From NCBI RefSeq assembly GCF_015690355.1, contig NZ_JADPRT010000001.1, positions 62,001 to 126,000 on the forward strand: a stretch of 64,000 nucleotides of DNA, given 5' to 3'. The notes under the pieces were generated by a model, which was not told where the DNA came from, ran no database searches, and saw only the letters and a list, made by a program, of their open reading frames with translations. Each line of letters begins with the position of its first letter. Position 1 is the stretch's first letter. Positions 44,197 to 53,388 of this stretch are shown one piece after another. The stretch comes from Streptacidiphilus fuscans (lineage in GTDB: Bacteria > Actinomycetota > Actinomycetes > Streptomycetales > Streptomycetaceae). Made by a program: the position numbers and the translations under genes.

Positions 44197-44210
44197 TGCA
44201 AACGATTGCC
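44197..44210. promoter_or_regulatory. LacI-type operator candidate upstream of first glucanase
   Basis: TGCAAACGATTGCC closely matches the LacI-family consensus TGCAAACGTTTGCA. It lies 125 bp upstream of the glucanase start and just downstream of the LacI gene, in the right place for repression of the glucanase. Confidence 0.6.
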
Positions 44211-44297
44211 ACCTGCGGCGATGCCCCGAAAGGGCGATCAGGGGTCCGTGTACGTCCTGAAAACCCCAGGCGGAATTCGTCCACTCCTTGCTGCGGT

Positions 44298-45293
44298 TTA
44301 CGAACTCTCCCCGCGCCAAGGGCCGGTCGACCCGCGGACCACCAACTCCGGCTCGTGGAGCAGCTCCTTGGGAGTGGGTGCGCCGCCCTCGATCTGGTTG
44401 ACCAGGAGTTGGACCGCGGCGCGGGCCATCGCCTCGATGGGCTGACGCAGCGTCGTCAGCGGCGGGTCGGTGTAGTTCATGAACGCCGAGTCGTCGAAGC
44501 CGACGGCGGAGAAGTCGCGCGGCACCTCGAGACCGGCCCGACGGGCGGCCCGGATCGCGCCGAGGGCCAGGATGTCGCTGCCGCAGATGAGCCCGGTGGC
44601 TCCGGCCCGGATCAGCTCGCCCGCGGTGGCCTGGCCGCCGGCGAAGGAGAAGAGCGCGTGGCCGACCAGGTCGGAGAGGTCGAGCCCCGCGCGGGCGGCC
44701 AGTTCGCCGAACGCGCGGGCCTTGCGCTCGGACGGCGTGTGGTCCGCCGCGCCGACCAGCAGGCCGATGCGCCGGTGGCCCAGCGCGTGCAGGTGGGTGA
44801 AGGCCTGTTCGACGGCGGCGCCGTCGTCGGTGGAGACGTGCGGGAAGCCGGTCCAGTCGACGGCGGCGTTGAGCAGCACCACCGGAACGCCGCGGTCCAG
44901 CAGGTTGCTGTGTTCCTCATAGCTGAGGCCGCCGCAGAAGACGACGCCGGAGACCTGCTGGTCCAGCAGCATGGTGACGTACTCGGCCTCGGTCAGTCCG
45001 CCGGCCGAGCGGGTGCACAGCACCGGGGTGAAGCCGAGCTGGACCAGCGCCCCGCCCACCATCTCGGCCAGCGCCGGGAAGATCGGGTTCTGGAGTTCCG
45101 GGAGGACCAGGCCGACCAGCCGGGCGCGTACGCCTCGCAGTTGGGTCGGGCGCTCGTAGCCGAGCACGTCCAGCGCGGTGAGCACGGCCTGGCGGGTGGC
45201 GTCGGAGACGCCGGGCTTGCCGTTGAGCACCCGGCTGACCGTCGCTTCGCTGACGCCGACCTTCTTGGCCACTTCCGCGAGTCTGCGAGTCAT
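44298..45293 (-). CDS. LacI-family transcriptional regulator (copy 1)
   Basis: The 331-residue regulator has an N-terminal LacI helix-turn-helix (MTRRLAEVAKKVGVSEATVS, then RVLNGKPGVSDATRQAVLTA) and a periplasmic-binding-protein-like sensor domain with CGSDILALGAIRAARRAGLE and the YTDPPLTTLRQP motif. Its first 60 residues differ at only three positions from the regulator at 53376-54434, and the rest is also highly similar, so both should read the same operator. It lies between the first glucanase and the divergent importer operon. An alpha-glucan oligosaccharide inducer is inferred. A ribosome-binding site is not obvious. Confidence 0.93.
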   Translation of the reverse strand: MTRRLAEVAKKVGVSEATVSRVLNGKPGVSDATRQAVLTALDVLGYERPTQLRGVRARLVGLVLPELQNPIFPALAEMVGGALVQLGFTPVLCTRSAGGLTEAEYVTMLLDQQVSGVVFCGGLSYEEHSNLLDRGVPVVLLNAAVDWTGFPHVSTDDGAAVEQAFTHLHALGHRRIGLLVGAADHTPSERKARAFGELAARAGLDLSDLVGHALFSFAGGQATAGELIRAGATGLICGSDILALGAIRAARRAGLEVPRDFSAVGFDDSAFMNYTDPPLTTLRQPIEAMARAAVQLLVNQIEGGAPTPKELLHEPELVVRGSTGPWRGESS

Positions 45294-45327
45294 GCGGGCA
45301 CTATGTCATACCCACCGTCAGATTTCT

Positions 45328-45341
45328 GCAGTGGTTTGCGC
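45328..45341. promoter_or_regulatory. LacI-type operator candidate in the LacI/importer divergent promoter
   Basis: TGCAGTGGTTTGCG keeps the TGCA and GTTTGC halves of the LacI consensus. Further TTTTTGCGC and TATTGCAC half-sites follow within 75 bp. It lies between the LacI start (45293) and the binding-protein start (45555). Confidence 0.5.
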
Positions 45342-45554
45342 TGACCCAACATCAGCTTGCGGGCAGGGGTTCGGTTTTTGCGCATATAAGTTTCGGTATT
45401 GCACGCCGCCGTGGTCGCCCGTAGCTTGTGCTGCACACCGGGCCGAGACCGCCGCCCCGTACCGTGGGGTGCGGCCCTGACCTGCCCACTTCCTGCACGG
45501 CACCGCCCTCGGGCGATCTCCTGCGCATCCTATCCTCACCTTCAGGGACCGAAG

Positions 45555-46952
45555 ATGACCGGTATCAGAGCAGCCAGCAGAGTCCGCACCGCCGCAGCCG
45601 TCGCCCTGGCGACCGGTCTCGCCCTGACCGCCTCCGCCTGCGCCAGTTCCGGCTCGGGCTCCGGCTCGGGCACGGGCTCCGCGAATGGCAAGGTCACCAT
45701 CACCGTCGGCTGCGAGCCGCCCACCACCCAGGCCCAGCCCCGCGCCAACTGGCTCGCCGACGTCGCCACGTTCGAGAAGGCCAACCCGAACATCACCGTC
45801 AACGGGGACGACGCCAACCCCTGCGACGACCCGGCCACCTTCAACGCCAAACTGGCCAGCGACAAGATGGACGACGTCTTCTACACCTACTTCACCGACG
45901 GCGCCAACGTGGTGGCCTCCGGTCAGGCCGCCGACATCCAGCAGTACGCGAGCCAGATCCACGGCCTGTCCGACATCCAGCCCGCGCTGACCGACATCTA
46001 CCGCCAGGGCGGCAGCACCTCGGGCGACCTCTACGGCATCCCCAAGGGCAACTACAGCCTCGGCCTGGTCTACAACAAGACCCTGTTCCAGAAGGCCGGG
46101 CTCGACCCCAACAAGCCGCCGACCACCTGGGACCAGGTCGAGGCCGACGCCGTCGCCATCAGCAAGCTCGGCAACGGCACCGTCGGCTACGCCGACTACA
46201 GCGCCGGCAACACCGGCGGTTGGCACTTCACCGCCGAGCTCTACTCCCGCGGCGGCACCATGGTCACCCCGGACGGCAAGTCGGCGAACTTCGACAACGC
46301 CGACGGCCTCGCGGTGCTCCAGTTCCTGCACAAGCTGCGGTTCACCGACAACGTGATGGGCACCAAGCAGGGCCTCCAGTACAACGACCTGCTGCAGATG
46401 ATGGCCACCGGCAAGCTCGGCATGTACGTGGGCGACCCGGTCACGTTGACCACCATCCACGACCAGTACAACGTGCCCTACGACCAGATGGCCGTCGGCC
46501 CGATGCCCGGTCAGCAGGCCACCCTGGTCGGCGGCGACGGCTACATGTTCAACAAGAAGGACACCCCGGCCCAGATCGAGGCCGGCATCAAGTGGATCAA
46601 CTACGAGTTCCTCACCTCGGGAGTGGGACAGAACTTCAACTACCCGCGCCGCGCCGAGCAGAAGGAGCCGGTCGGCCTGCCGGAGCCGGACCTGTGGACC
46701 GGGGCGACCGCCGCCGCCGACGCCGCGGCCATGGCCAAGTACGCCAACATCCCCACCCAGAACTTCGCCACCTACGTCGCCGCGCTGCCGAGCATGAAGC
46801 TGATCGTCGAGCCGCCGCAGGCCCAGGCCATCTACGCCCAGGGCGACAAGGCGATGGACGCGGTGCTCACCAACCCGAACGCCAACCTGCAGCAGCTGCT
46901 CGACACCTTCCGGGACGGCACCAACAGCGTTCTGGCCAACGCCCAGCAGTAG
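45555..46952 (+). CDS. Sugar ABC importer substrate-binding lipoprotein (CUT1/family 1)
   Basis: The 465-residue protein has a lipoprotein signal with lipobox LTASAC and a Ser/Gly linker, then a MalE-like family 1 binding protein (VTITVGCEPP, GDLYGIPKGNYSLGLVYNKTL, FQKAGLDPNKPPTTWDQVEA). AGGGACC precedes the ATG at 45555; the frame extends further upstream without support. It is the first gene of the importer operon and should bind alpha-1,3-gluco-oligosaccharides released by the two glucanases (inference from context). Confidence 0.9.
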   Translation: MTGIRAASRVRTAAAVALATGLALTASACASSGSGSGSGTGSANGKVTITVGCEPPTTQAQPRANWLADVATFEKANPNITVNGDDANPCDDPATFNAKLASDKMDDVFYTYFTDGANVVASGQAADIQQYASQIHGLSDIQPALTDIYRQGGSTSGDLYGIPKGNYSLGLVYNKTLFQKAGLDPNKPPTTWDQVEADAVAISKLGNGTVGYADYSAGNTGGWHFTAELYSRGGTMVTPDGKSANFDNADGLAVLQFLHKLRFTDNVMGTKQGLQYNDLLQMMATGKLGMYVGDPVTLTTIHDQYNVPYDQMAVGPMPGQQATLVGGDGYMFNKKDTPAQIEAGIKWINYEFLTSGVGQNFNYPRRAEQKEPVGLPEPDLWTGATAAADAAAMAKYANIPTQNFATYVAALPSMKLIVEPPQAQAIYAQGDKAMDAVLTNPNANLQQLLDTFRDGTNSVLANAQQ

Positions 46953-47009
46953 CACCGTCACCCGTCACCCGATGACGGCCACGGCGACGACGAGACGAGA
47001 GCCCCACCC

Positions 47010-47954
47010 ATGGCGACGATCAACCTGACCCGCGCGGTCGCCCGCGACCTGCGGGCGGCCGAGCACTCCCGGCGCGGCTCCCTGGGCCGCAGGCTGCGGC
47101 GCAACGCGACCGCGTACCTGTTCCTGGCAGGCGCGATCCTGTGCTTCGCGGTCTTCTCCTGGTGGCCCATGATCCGCGAAGTGGTCATGAGCTTCCAGTA
47201 CACCAACTTCGCGGGCGACACCAAGTGGGTGGGGCTGCACAACTACCAACGGGTGCTGGCCGACCCGGACTTCTGGAGCGCCTGGCGCACCACCGGGCTG
47301 TTCACCCTGTTCGCCCTCGTCGTCGGCTACGCCGTGCCGTTCGCCCTGGCGGTCGTGCTCAACGAACTGCGGCACGCCCGCTCGTACTTCCGGCTGCTGG
47401 TCTACCTCCCCGTGATGATGCCGCCGGTCGCCGCCGCGTTCCTGTGGAAGTGGTTCTACACCCCGGACGACTCGGGCCTCTTCAACGCCGTGCTGCACGC
47501 GGTCGGACTGCCGAGCGTCCAGTGGCTCCAGTCCTCGCACGCCCTGGCCGTGCTCTGCCTGGTGCTCTTCTCCACCTGGATCAACATGGGCGGCACGGTC
47601 CTGGTCTACCTCGCCGCCCTGCAGGGGATCCCCGGCGAGCTCTACGAGGCCGCCGAACTGGACGGGGCCGGACTGCTGCGCCGCGTCTGGCACGTGACGG
47701 TGCCGCAGACCCGGCTGATCCTGTCGATGATGCTGCTGCTCCAGATCGTCGGGACGATGCAGGTCTTCCTGGAGCCGTACGTGATCACCGGCTCCGCCAA
47801 CGACACCACCTCGGTGGTCTACCTGATCTACCAGTACGCCTTCAACTACAACAACTACGGCAGCGCCGCCGCGCTCGGCGTGCTCCTGCTGCTCGTCCTG
47901 ATCGCCTTCGCGGGCGGCTACCTGTGGCTCAGCCGCCGCGCCGAGGAGGAGTAG
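47010..47954 (+). CDS. Sugar ABC importer permease, MalF/UgpA type
   Basis: The 314-residue membrane protein has an N-terminal helix (TAYLFLAGAILCFAVFSWWP), six membrane segments and the EAA coupling loop YEAAELDGAGLLRRVWHVTVPQ, split here as EAAELDGAGLLRRVWH. It forms a heterodimer with the next gene product. There is no ATPase gene in the locus; actinobacterial CUT1 importers usually share the distant MsiK ATPase. Confidence 0.93.
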   Translation: MATINLTRAVARDLRAAEHSRRGSLGRRLRRNATAYLFLAGAILCFAVFSWWPMIREVVMSFQYTNFAGDTKWVGLHNYQRVLADPDFWSAWRTTGLFTLFALVVGYAVPFALAVVLNELRHARSYFRLLVYLPVMMPPVAAAFLWKWFYTPDDSGLFNAVLHAVGLPSVQWLQSSHALAVLCLVLFSTWINMGGTVLVYLAALQGIPGELYEAAELDGAGLLRRVWHVTVPQTRLILSMMLLLQIVGTMQVFLEPYVITGSANDTTSVVYLIYQYAFNYNNYGSAAALGVLLLLVLIAFAGGYLWLSRRAEEE

Positions 47955-47959
47955 GCCCG

Positions 47960-48850
47960 ATGTCCGCCTTCGACACGCCGACCCGCACCCTGGTCTCGCA
48001 GGCCCAACTCGCGCGCCCGCTCGGCCGCACCGTCTACTGGACCGTCTTCTGGGCCCTGGTCGCGCTCTTCGCGCTGGCCTTCCTCTTCCCGATGTACTGG
48101 ATGGTCAGCGGCGGCCTGAAGTCCCCCCAGCAGATCATCCAGACACCGCCGTCCCTGCTGCCCGCTTCACCGGCCGTGAGCAACTACGCCGCCGCCTGGC
48201 GGGACCTGGACCTCGGCCGGCTCATCCTCAACACCACCGTCTACGCCTTCGGCGCGCTCGCCTTCCAGCTGGTCTTCGACGTGGCCGCCGCCTACGCGCT
48301 GTCCAAGCTGCGGCCGGTCTTCGGCAACGTCGTGCTCTTCGCGATGCTCGCCACGCTGATGATCCCGACCACGGTCATCGTGCTGCCCGCCTACCTGACC
48401 GCCAACAACATCCCCTTCCTGCACTGGAGCCTGCTCAACACCCCCTGGGCGATCTGGCTGCCGTCGGTGGCCAACGCCTTCAACATCTTCCTGCTCAAGC
48501 GGTTCTTCGACTCGATCCCGACCGAGTTGCTGGCCGCCGCCGCGATCGACGGCGCGGGACCGCTGCGGACGCTCTGGTCCGTGGTGCTGCCGATGTCCCG
48601 GCCGATCCTGGGCGTCGTCTCCATCTTCTCCGTGGTCGCGGTCTGGAAGGACTTCCTCTGGCCGCTGCTGGTGCTCACCGACACGTCGGCACAGACCGTC
48701 AACGTCGGCATCAACCAACTGCACGTCGGGGTCCCGGAGAACGTCTTCGTGGCGGCGCTCGCCATCGCCAGCGTCCCGACGATCGTGTTCTTCCTCTTCT
48801 TCCAGCGCAACATCATGGCCGGGCTCACCGCCGGCTCGATGAAGGGCTGA
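47960..48850 (+). CDS. Sugar ABC importer permease, MalG/UgpE type
   Basis: The 296-residue membrane protein starts at the ATG at 47960, five bases after the MalF-type stop. It has the typical LFPMYWMVSGGLKSPQQI start of MalG permeases, six membrane segments, the EAA loop AAAAIDGAGPLRTLWSVVLP and a C-terminal FFQRNIMAGLTAGSMKG ending. Co-transcribed with the binding protein and partner permease. Confidence 0.94.
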   Translation: MSAFDTPTRTLVSQAQLARPLGRTVYWTVFWALVALFALAFLFPMYWMVSGGLKSPQQIIQTPPSLLPASPAVSNYAAAWRDLDLGRLILNTTVYAFGALAFQLVFDVAAAYALSKLRPVFGNVVLFAMLATLMIPTTVIVLPAYLTANNIPFLHWSLLNTPWAIWLPSVANAFNIFLLKRFFDSIPTELLAAAAIDGAGPLRTLWSVVLPMSRPILGVVSIFSVVAVWKDFLWPLLVLTDTSAQTVNVGINQLHVGVPENVFVAALAIASVPTIVFFLFFQRNIMAGLTAGSMKG

Positions 48851-48903
48851 CCGTCCGCGGCCCTTTCGCCGTCCTCGCCTCGCCGACCTCCGGAGCCTCA
48901 TCC

Positions 48904-51552
48904 ATGACCTCCCGCAGCGCCGCGCGTCCGCGGCGCAGAACCAGCCTGCCCGCGCTCGCCGCACTCCTGCTCGCCGCCCCGCTGGCTGTCCTCCCCGCGA
49001 CCGGCGCGCACGCCGCCGCGGCTGCCACCGCAGCTCCCGCCGCGGACGCCCAGCGGGCGGGCGCCGACGTGCCGTTCACCGAGGAGAACGCCGCGACCAG
49101 CCCGCTCGCCCGCACCAACGGCACGGTCCTGGGCCCTGACTACCGCTACGGCACCCTGGCCTCGGAGGCCACCGGCCGAACCGCCGTCCAACTCGTCGGT
49201 CAGGGCCGCTACGTCAGCTTCACGCTGACCCGTCCCGCCAACGCCGTGGACTTCCACTACGCCCTGCCCGACTCACTGCACGGCGGTGGCATCGACGCAC
49301 CCCTGGAGCTGTACGTCGACGGTAAGGCAACCACAGCCCTGCCGCTCACCTCCCAGTTCAGCTGGCTCTACGGCACCTACCCCTTCAGCAACAACCCCAG
49401 CGTCGGGCAGCCCGACGGCCAGGTCCCGCACGACTTCTACAACGACGTCCGCTACCACTTCGACCGCACCCTGCCCGCGGGCACCGTCGTCCGACTCCAG
49501 GTGGACCCCGGTGACAACGCGCCCTGGTACGTCGTCAACACCGCCGACTTCGAGGAGGTCGCCCCGCCGGCCGCCCGACCCGCCGGGTACCTGGACGCGA
49601 CCGCCGCGCCCTACGGCGTCGACAACACCGGCGCCACCGACACCACCACCGCGCTGCAGAACGCCATCGACGCCGCCTCCGCCTCCGGCCGGGGCCTCTA
49701 CCTGCCCCCCGGCACCTACACGCTCAGCCGGCCGCTGAACGTCGACAACGTCGCCATCGCCGGAGCAGGGGAGTGGTACACCGTCCTGACCGGCCACAAC
49801 GTCTCCTTCGCGGGCAAGCAGAACCCGCCCAGCACGCACGTCGACATCTCCGGCCTGGCGATCTTCGGCAACGTCGACGTGCGCGACGACAGCAACAGCG
49901 CCGACACCGGCTTCAACGGCGGCTTCAGCGACTCGCGGATCTCCCACGTCTGGATCCAGAACGAGAAGGTCGGCGCCTGGATCATCGGCCCCAGCACCGG
50001 CCTGACCCTCGATCATCTGCGGATCCAGGACACCACCGCCGACGGGATCAACCTGAACGCCGCCGACGGCCCGGTCACCCACGCCCTGGTCACCCAGGAC
50101 TTCCTGCGCAACACCCAGGACGACGGCCTCGCCCTGTGGGCCGAGAACTACGGCGACACCGACGACGCGCTGGTCCACAACACCGTCGACTCGCCCGGCC
50201 TGGCCAACAACATCGGTGTCTACGGCTCCGGCGCCGACGACGTCGTCAGCGGCAACCTGCTCCAGGACACCGTCACCCGGGGCGGCGGCATCGGCATCGG
50301 GCAGCGCTTCGGCTCCGTCCCGATGAGCGGACCGCTGCTGGTCACCGGCAACACCCTGGTCCGCACCGGCCAATGGGACCCGGGCTGGGACTACGGCGTC
50401 GGCGCGATCTGGTTCGACCCCCAGCAGGGCGACATGACGGCCCCGGTCGAGATCCGCGACAACGACATCCTCGACAGCCCGTACTCCGCCTTCATGTTCC
50501 AGAACTCCAACGCCTATGTGGGATCGGCCGTCACCACCCCGCCGAGCGCCGGATACTCCGTCAGCAACGTGACGCTCGACGGCAACCGCGTTCGCGACGT
50601 CGGCAGCTACGTCTTCCAAGGCCAGGCGCCGGGCTCGGTCACCGTCTCCGGCACGCACGCGAGCGGCATCGGCGTCGCCGGAGTCTTCAGCTGCGGCGCG
50701 GGGTTCCAGATCGAGGACGCGGGCGGCAACAGCGGTTGGCAGGGCAGCACCGCCTGCGGCATGCCCGCCCGCTCACCGCTGTGGGCCTACCCGGGCACCA
50801 CCACCTTCGAGGCCGCCACCGTCCGCCAGGCCACGCCCCCGCAGAAGGTCGTCGTGATGAACACCGCCGCCACGGCGGCGGCACTCGGCCAGGTCTCCGC
50901 CAGTCCCGGCTTCACGGTCAGCGCCGACCCCCAACACCCCTGCGGAGCAACCCTCGACGCCGCCTCCCCGACGGACCCCTCCGCGTGGTGCGTGCTGGAC
51001 GTCGCCTTCACCGCGCAGCGCCAGGGCGTCACCGAGGGCACGCTCACCGTCCCGGGCGGAGCGGGCGGCGCGCCGACCAGCGTCCGGCTCGTCGGCAGCA
51101 CCGACCCGATCGGCGGAGACGGCGGCGTCGCGCCGCCGAGCAACCTGGCGCTGAACGCCACGCTCACCGCCAGCAGCGCCCTCTCCGGCTTCCCGGCGTC
51201 CAACGCCAACGACGGCAACGACGGCTCCTACTGGGAGAGTCAGGACGGCACCGGCTTCCCGCAGACCCTCACCGCCGACCTCGGCACCACCCAGCAGGAA
51301 CGCACCATCACGCTGACCCTGCCCGCCGGCTGGGGAACGCGCACCGAGACGATCGAAGTCCTCGGCTCGAACGACGGCAGCACCTGGTCCACGCTCCTGC
51401 CGTCCACCGGGTACGTCTTCGACCCGACCGCGGGCAACACCGTCAACCTGACCCTCCCGGCGGGCACGGACGAGCGCTTCCTCCAGCTCTCGATCACCGG
51501 CAACACCGGCTGGCCCGCGGCCCAGCTGTCCGAGTTCGAGATCTTCGACTGA
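48904..51552 (+). CDS. Secreted alpha-1,3-glucanase, GH87-like, with C-terminal F5/8-type C domain
   Basis: The 882-residue protein has a signal peptide (1-38, ending GAHA), a GH87-type N-terminal region (50-225, VPFTEENAATSP, SWLYGTYPFSNNP, HDFYNDVRYHF), a right-handed beta-helix (235-600) and, after a linker domain with a Cys pair, a discoidin/F5-8C carbohydrate-binding domain (745-882). Asp380, Asp406 and Asp407 (ADGINL, RNTQDDGLALW) correspond to the catalytic aspartates of the first glucanase, with spacing longer by three residues. It is downstream of the importer permeases in the same direction, 53 bp after malG, so likely one operon. A perfect hairpin follows it. Confidence 0.82.
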   Translation: MTSRSAARPRRRTSLPALAALLLAAPLAVLPATGAHAAAAATAAPAADAQRAGADVPFTEENAATSPLARTNGTVLGPDYRYGTLASEATGRTAVQLVGQGRYVSFTLTRPANAVDFHYALPDSLHGGGIDAPLELYVDGKATTALPLTSQFSWLYGTYPFSNNPSVGQPDGQVPHDFYNDVRYHFDRTLPAGTVVRLQVDPGDNAPWYVVNTADFEEVAPPAARPAGYLDATAAPYGVDNTGATDTTTALQNAIDAASASGRGLYLPPGTYTLSRPLNVDNVAIAGAGEWYTVLTGHNVSFAGKQNPPSTHVDISGLAIFGNVDVRDDSNSADTGFNGGFSDSRISHVWIQNEKVGAWIIGPSTGLTLDHLRIQDTTADGINLNAADGPVTHALVTQDFLRNTQDDGLALWAENYGDTDDALVHNTVDSPGLANNIGVYGSGADDVVSGNLLQDTVTRGGGIGIGQRFGSVPMSGPLLVTGNTLVRTGQWDPGWDYGVGAIWFDPQQGDMTAPVEIRDNDILDSPYSAFMFQNSNAYVGSAVTTPPSAGYSVSNVTLDGNRVRDVGSYVFQGQAPGSVTVSGTHASGIGVAGVFSCGAGFQIEDAGGNSGWQGSTACGMPARSPLWAYPGTTTFEAATVRQATPPQKVVVMNTAATAAALGQVSASPGFTVSADPQHPCGATLDAASPTDPSAWCVLDVAFTAQRQGVTEGTLTVPGGAGGAPTSVRLVGSTDPIGGDGGVAPPSNLALNATLTASSALSGFPASNANDGNDGSYWESQDGTGFPQTLTADLGTTQQERTITLTLPAGWGTRTETIEVLGSNDGSTWSTLLPSTGYVFDPTAGNTVNLTLPAGTDERFLQLSITGNTGWPAAQLSEFEIFD

Positions 51553-51566
51553 CCGCCCGACGAGCC

Positions 51567-51607
51567 GGTGTCCGGGACGCGGACCCTGACCCCGCGTCCC
51601 GGACACC
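51567..51607 (+). terminator. Very strong hairpin between second glucanase and GH13 gene
   Basis: Perfect 16-bp arms GGTGTCCGGGACGCGG (51567-51582) and CCGCGTCCCGGACACC (51592-51607), 9-nt loop. It starts 14 nt after the glucanase stop and would separate or attenuate GH13 expression. Confidence 0.75.
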
Positions 51608-51665
51608 CAGCCGGGTCGGATCACGACCGACACACGCACGCCACCGACGCAAGGAGCACCCCTTC

Positions 51666-53333
51666 ATGACGGTCAGTACACGCACTGCTGGTGATCGCGA
51701 CGACCGGTGGTGGCGCACCGCCGTGATCTACCAGGTCTACGTCCGCTCCTTCGCCGACGCTGACGGCGACGGCGTCGGAGACCTGGCCGGCGTCCGCGCC
51801 AAGCTGCCCCACCTCGCCGGACTCGGCGTCGACGCGCTGTGGTTCAACCCCTGGTACGCCTCGCCGATGGCCGACGCGGGCTACGACGTCGCCGACTACC
51901 GCCGGATCGATCCGGCCTTCGGCACGCTGGCGGAGGCGGAGGCGCTGATCACCGAGGCCCACCAGCTGGGCCTGAAGATCATCGTCGATGTGGTCCCCAA
52001 CCACGTGTCCGACCAGCACGCCTGGTTCCGCGAGGCGCTGGAGGCAGTGCCGGGATCGGCGGCGCGCGAGCTGTTCTGGTTCCGCCCGGGACGCGGCGAG
52101 GACGGCGAACTGCCCCCCAACGACTGGAAGTCCGAGTTCGGCGGTCCGGCCTGGACCCGGGTCCCCGACGGCGAGTGGTACCTGCACCTCTTCGCGGCCG
52201 AGCAGCCCGACCTCAACTGGAACAGCGCCAAGGTCCGAGAGGAGCTGGAGTCCGTGCTGCGGTTCTGGTTCGACCGCGGCGTGGACGGCGTCCGGATCGA
52301 CTCCGCCACCATGCCCGCCAAGGACCCGGCGCTGCCCTCTTTCGGTCCGGCGCACACCCAGTCCGCACCGCCCGTGCCGCATCCTTTCGTCGACCGGGAC
52401 GAGGTGCACGACATCTACCGCGCCTGGCGGGCGGTGGCCGACTCCTACGACGTGCCCAGAGCGCTGATCGGGGAGGTGTGGCTCGCGGACCCGCAGCGCT
52501 TCGCCGCGTACCTGCGCCCCGACGAGATGCACGCAGCCTTCAACTTCGACTACCTCAACTGCCCTTGGGACGCCCAGCGGCTGCGCTCCGTCGTCGACGC
52601 GACCCTGGCCGCGCACGCTCCCGTCGGCGCGCCGGCGACCTGGGTGCTCTCCAACCACGACGTGACCCGCCACGTCACCCGCTACGGCCGCGCCGACACC
52701 GCGATGGGCCGCAGCCCTGCCCAGCACGGCGCCCCCACCGACCTCGCCCTCGGCACCCGGAGGGCCCGCGCGGCCCTGCTGCTCAACCTGGCCCTGCCCG
52801 GCTCCTGCTACCTCTACCAGGGCGAGGAGTTGGGGCTCTGGGAGGTCGACGACATCCCCGACGAAGCCCGCCAGGACCCGTTCTTCTTCCGCAGCGGCGG
52901 CGCGGACATCGGCCGCGACGGCTGCCGCGTGCCGCTGCCCTGGTCGGGGGAGCGACCGCCGTTCGGCTTCAGCCCGCCCGGAGCGCAGGCGGCTCCGTGG
53001 CTGCCCCAGCCCGCTGAATGGTCTGCGCTGACGGTCGAGGCGCTGGACACCGATCCCGCGTCCGTGCTCGGGCTCTACCGGCAGGCCCTCGCCGCGCGCC
53101 GGGCGGAACCGGCCTTGCGGGGCGAGGAGTTCGCCTGGCTGGGCGAGGGCGAGGGCGAGGGCGCGACGGGGGTGCTGGACTTCCGCCGGGGCGAGGGATT
53201 CCGGTGCGTCGTCAACCTGTCCGCGCACGATGTCCCCCTGCCGGAAGGGGACGTCGTGCTCCTGGCCAGTGGTCCGCTGACGGGCGACGGCGGGGCGCTG
53301 CCACCTGACACGGCGGTGTGGCTGCGCGGATGA
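51666..53333 (+). CDS. Intracellular GH13 alpha-glucosidase
   Basis: The 555-residue enzyme has no signal peptide. GH13 regions are clear: DVVPNHVSDQH, GVRIDSA with nucleophile Asp212, IGEVW with acid/base Glu270, and LSNHDVTRH with Asp332. The start AVIYQVYVRSFADADGDGVGDLAG and the overall layout match subfamily 30-type alpha-glucosidases, which hydrolyse short alpha-glucosides including nigerose-like sugars. AAGGAG precedes the ATG at 51666. It is the expected cytoplasmic step for imported alpha-1,3-gluco-oligosaccharides. Confidence 0.92.
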   Translation: MTVSTRTAGDRDDRWWRTAVIYQVYVRSFADADGDGVGDLAGVRAKLPHLAGLGVDALWFNPWYASPMADAGYDVADYRRIDPAFGTLAEAEALITEAHQLGLKIIVDVVPNHVSDQHAWFREALEAVPGSAARELFWFRPGRGEDGELPPNDWKSEFGGPAWTRVPDGEWYLHLFAAEQPDLNWNSAKVREELESVLRFWFDRGVDGVRIDSATMPAKDPALPSFGPAHTQSAPPVPHPFVDRDEVHDIYRAWRAVADSYDVPRALIGEVWLADPQRFAAYLRPDEMHAAFNFDYLNCPWDAQRLRSVVDATLAAHAPVGAPATWVLSNHDVTRHVTRYGRADTAMGRSPAQHGAPTDLALGTRRARAALLLNLALPGSCYLYQGEELGLWEVDDIPDEARQDPFFFRSGGADIGRDGCRVPLPWSGERPPFGFSPPGAQAAPWLPQPAEWSALTVEALDTDPASVLGLYRQALAARRAEPALRGEEFAWLGEGEGEGATGVLDFRRGEGFRCVVNLSAHDVPLPEGDVVLLASGPLTGDGGALPPDTAVWLRG

Positions 53334-53363
53334 GGCGCCGGCGTCCAGGCGCGGCCCCCGGCC

Positions 53364-53388
53364 GGCCCGGGTCGCTCAGACCCGGGCC
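53364..53388. terminator. Bidirectional hairpin between GH13 and LacI copy 2
   Basis: GGCCCGGGTC and GACCCGGGCC arms with a 5-nt loop; the right arm overlaps the LacI stop codon. Adjacent bases extend the stem with one bulge. Confidence 0.65.
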
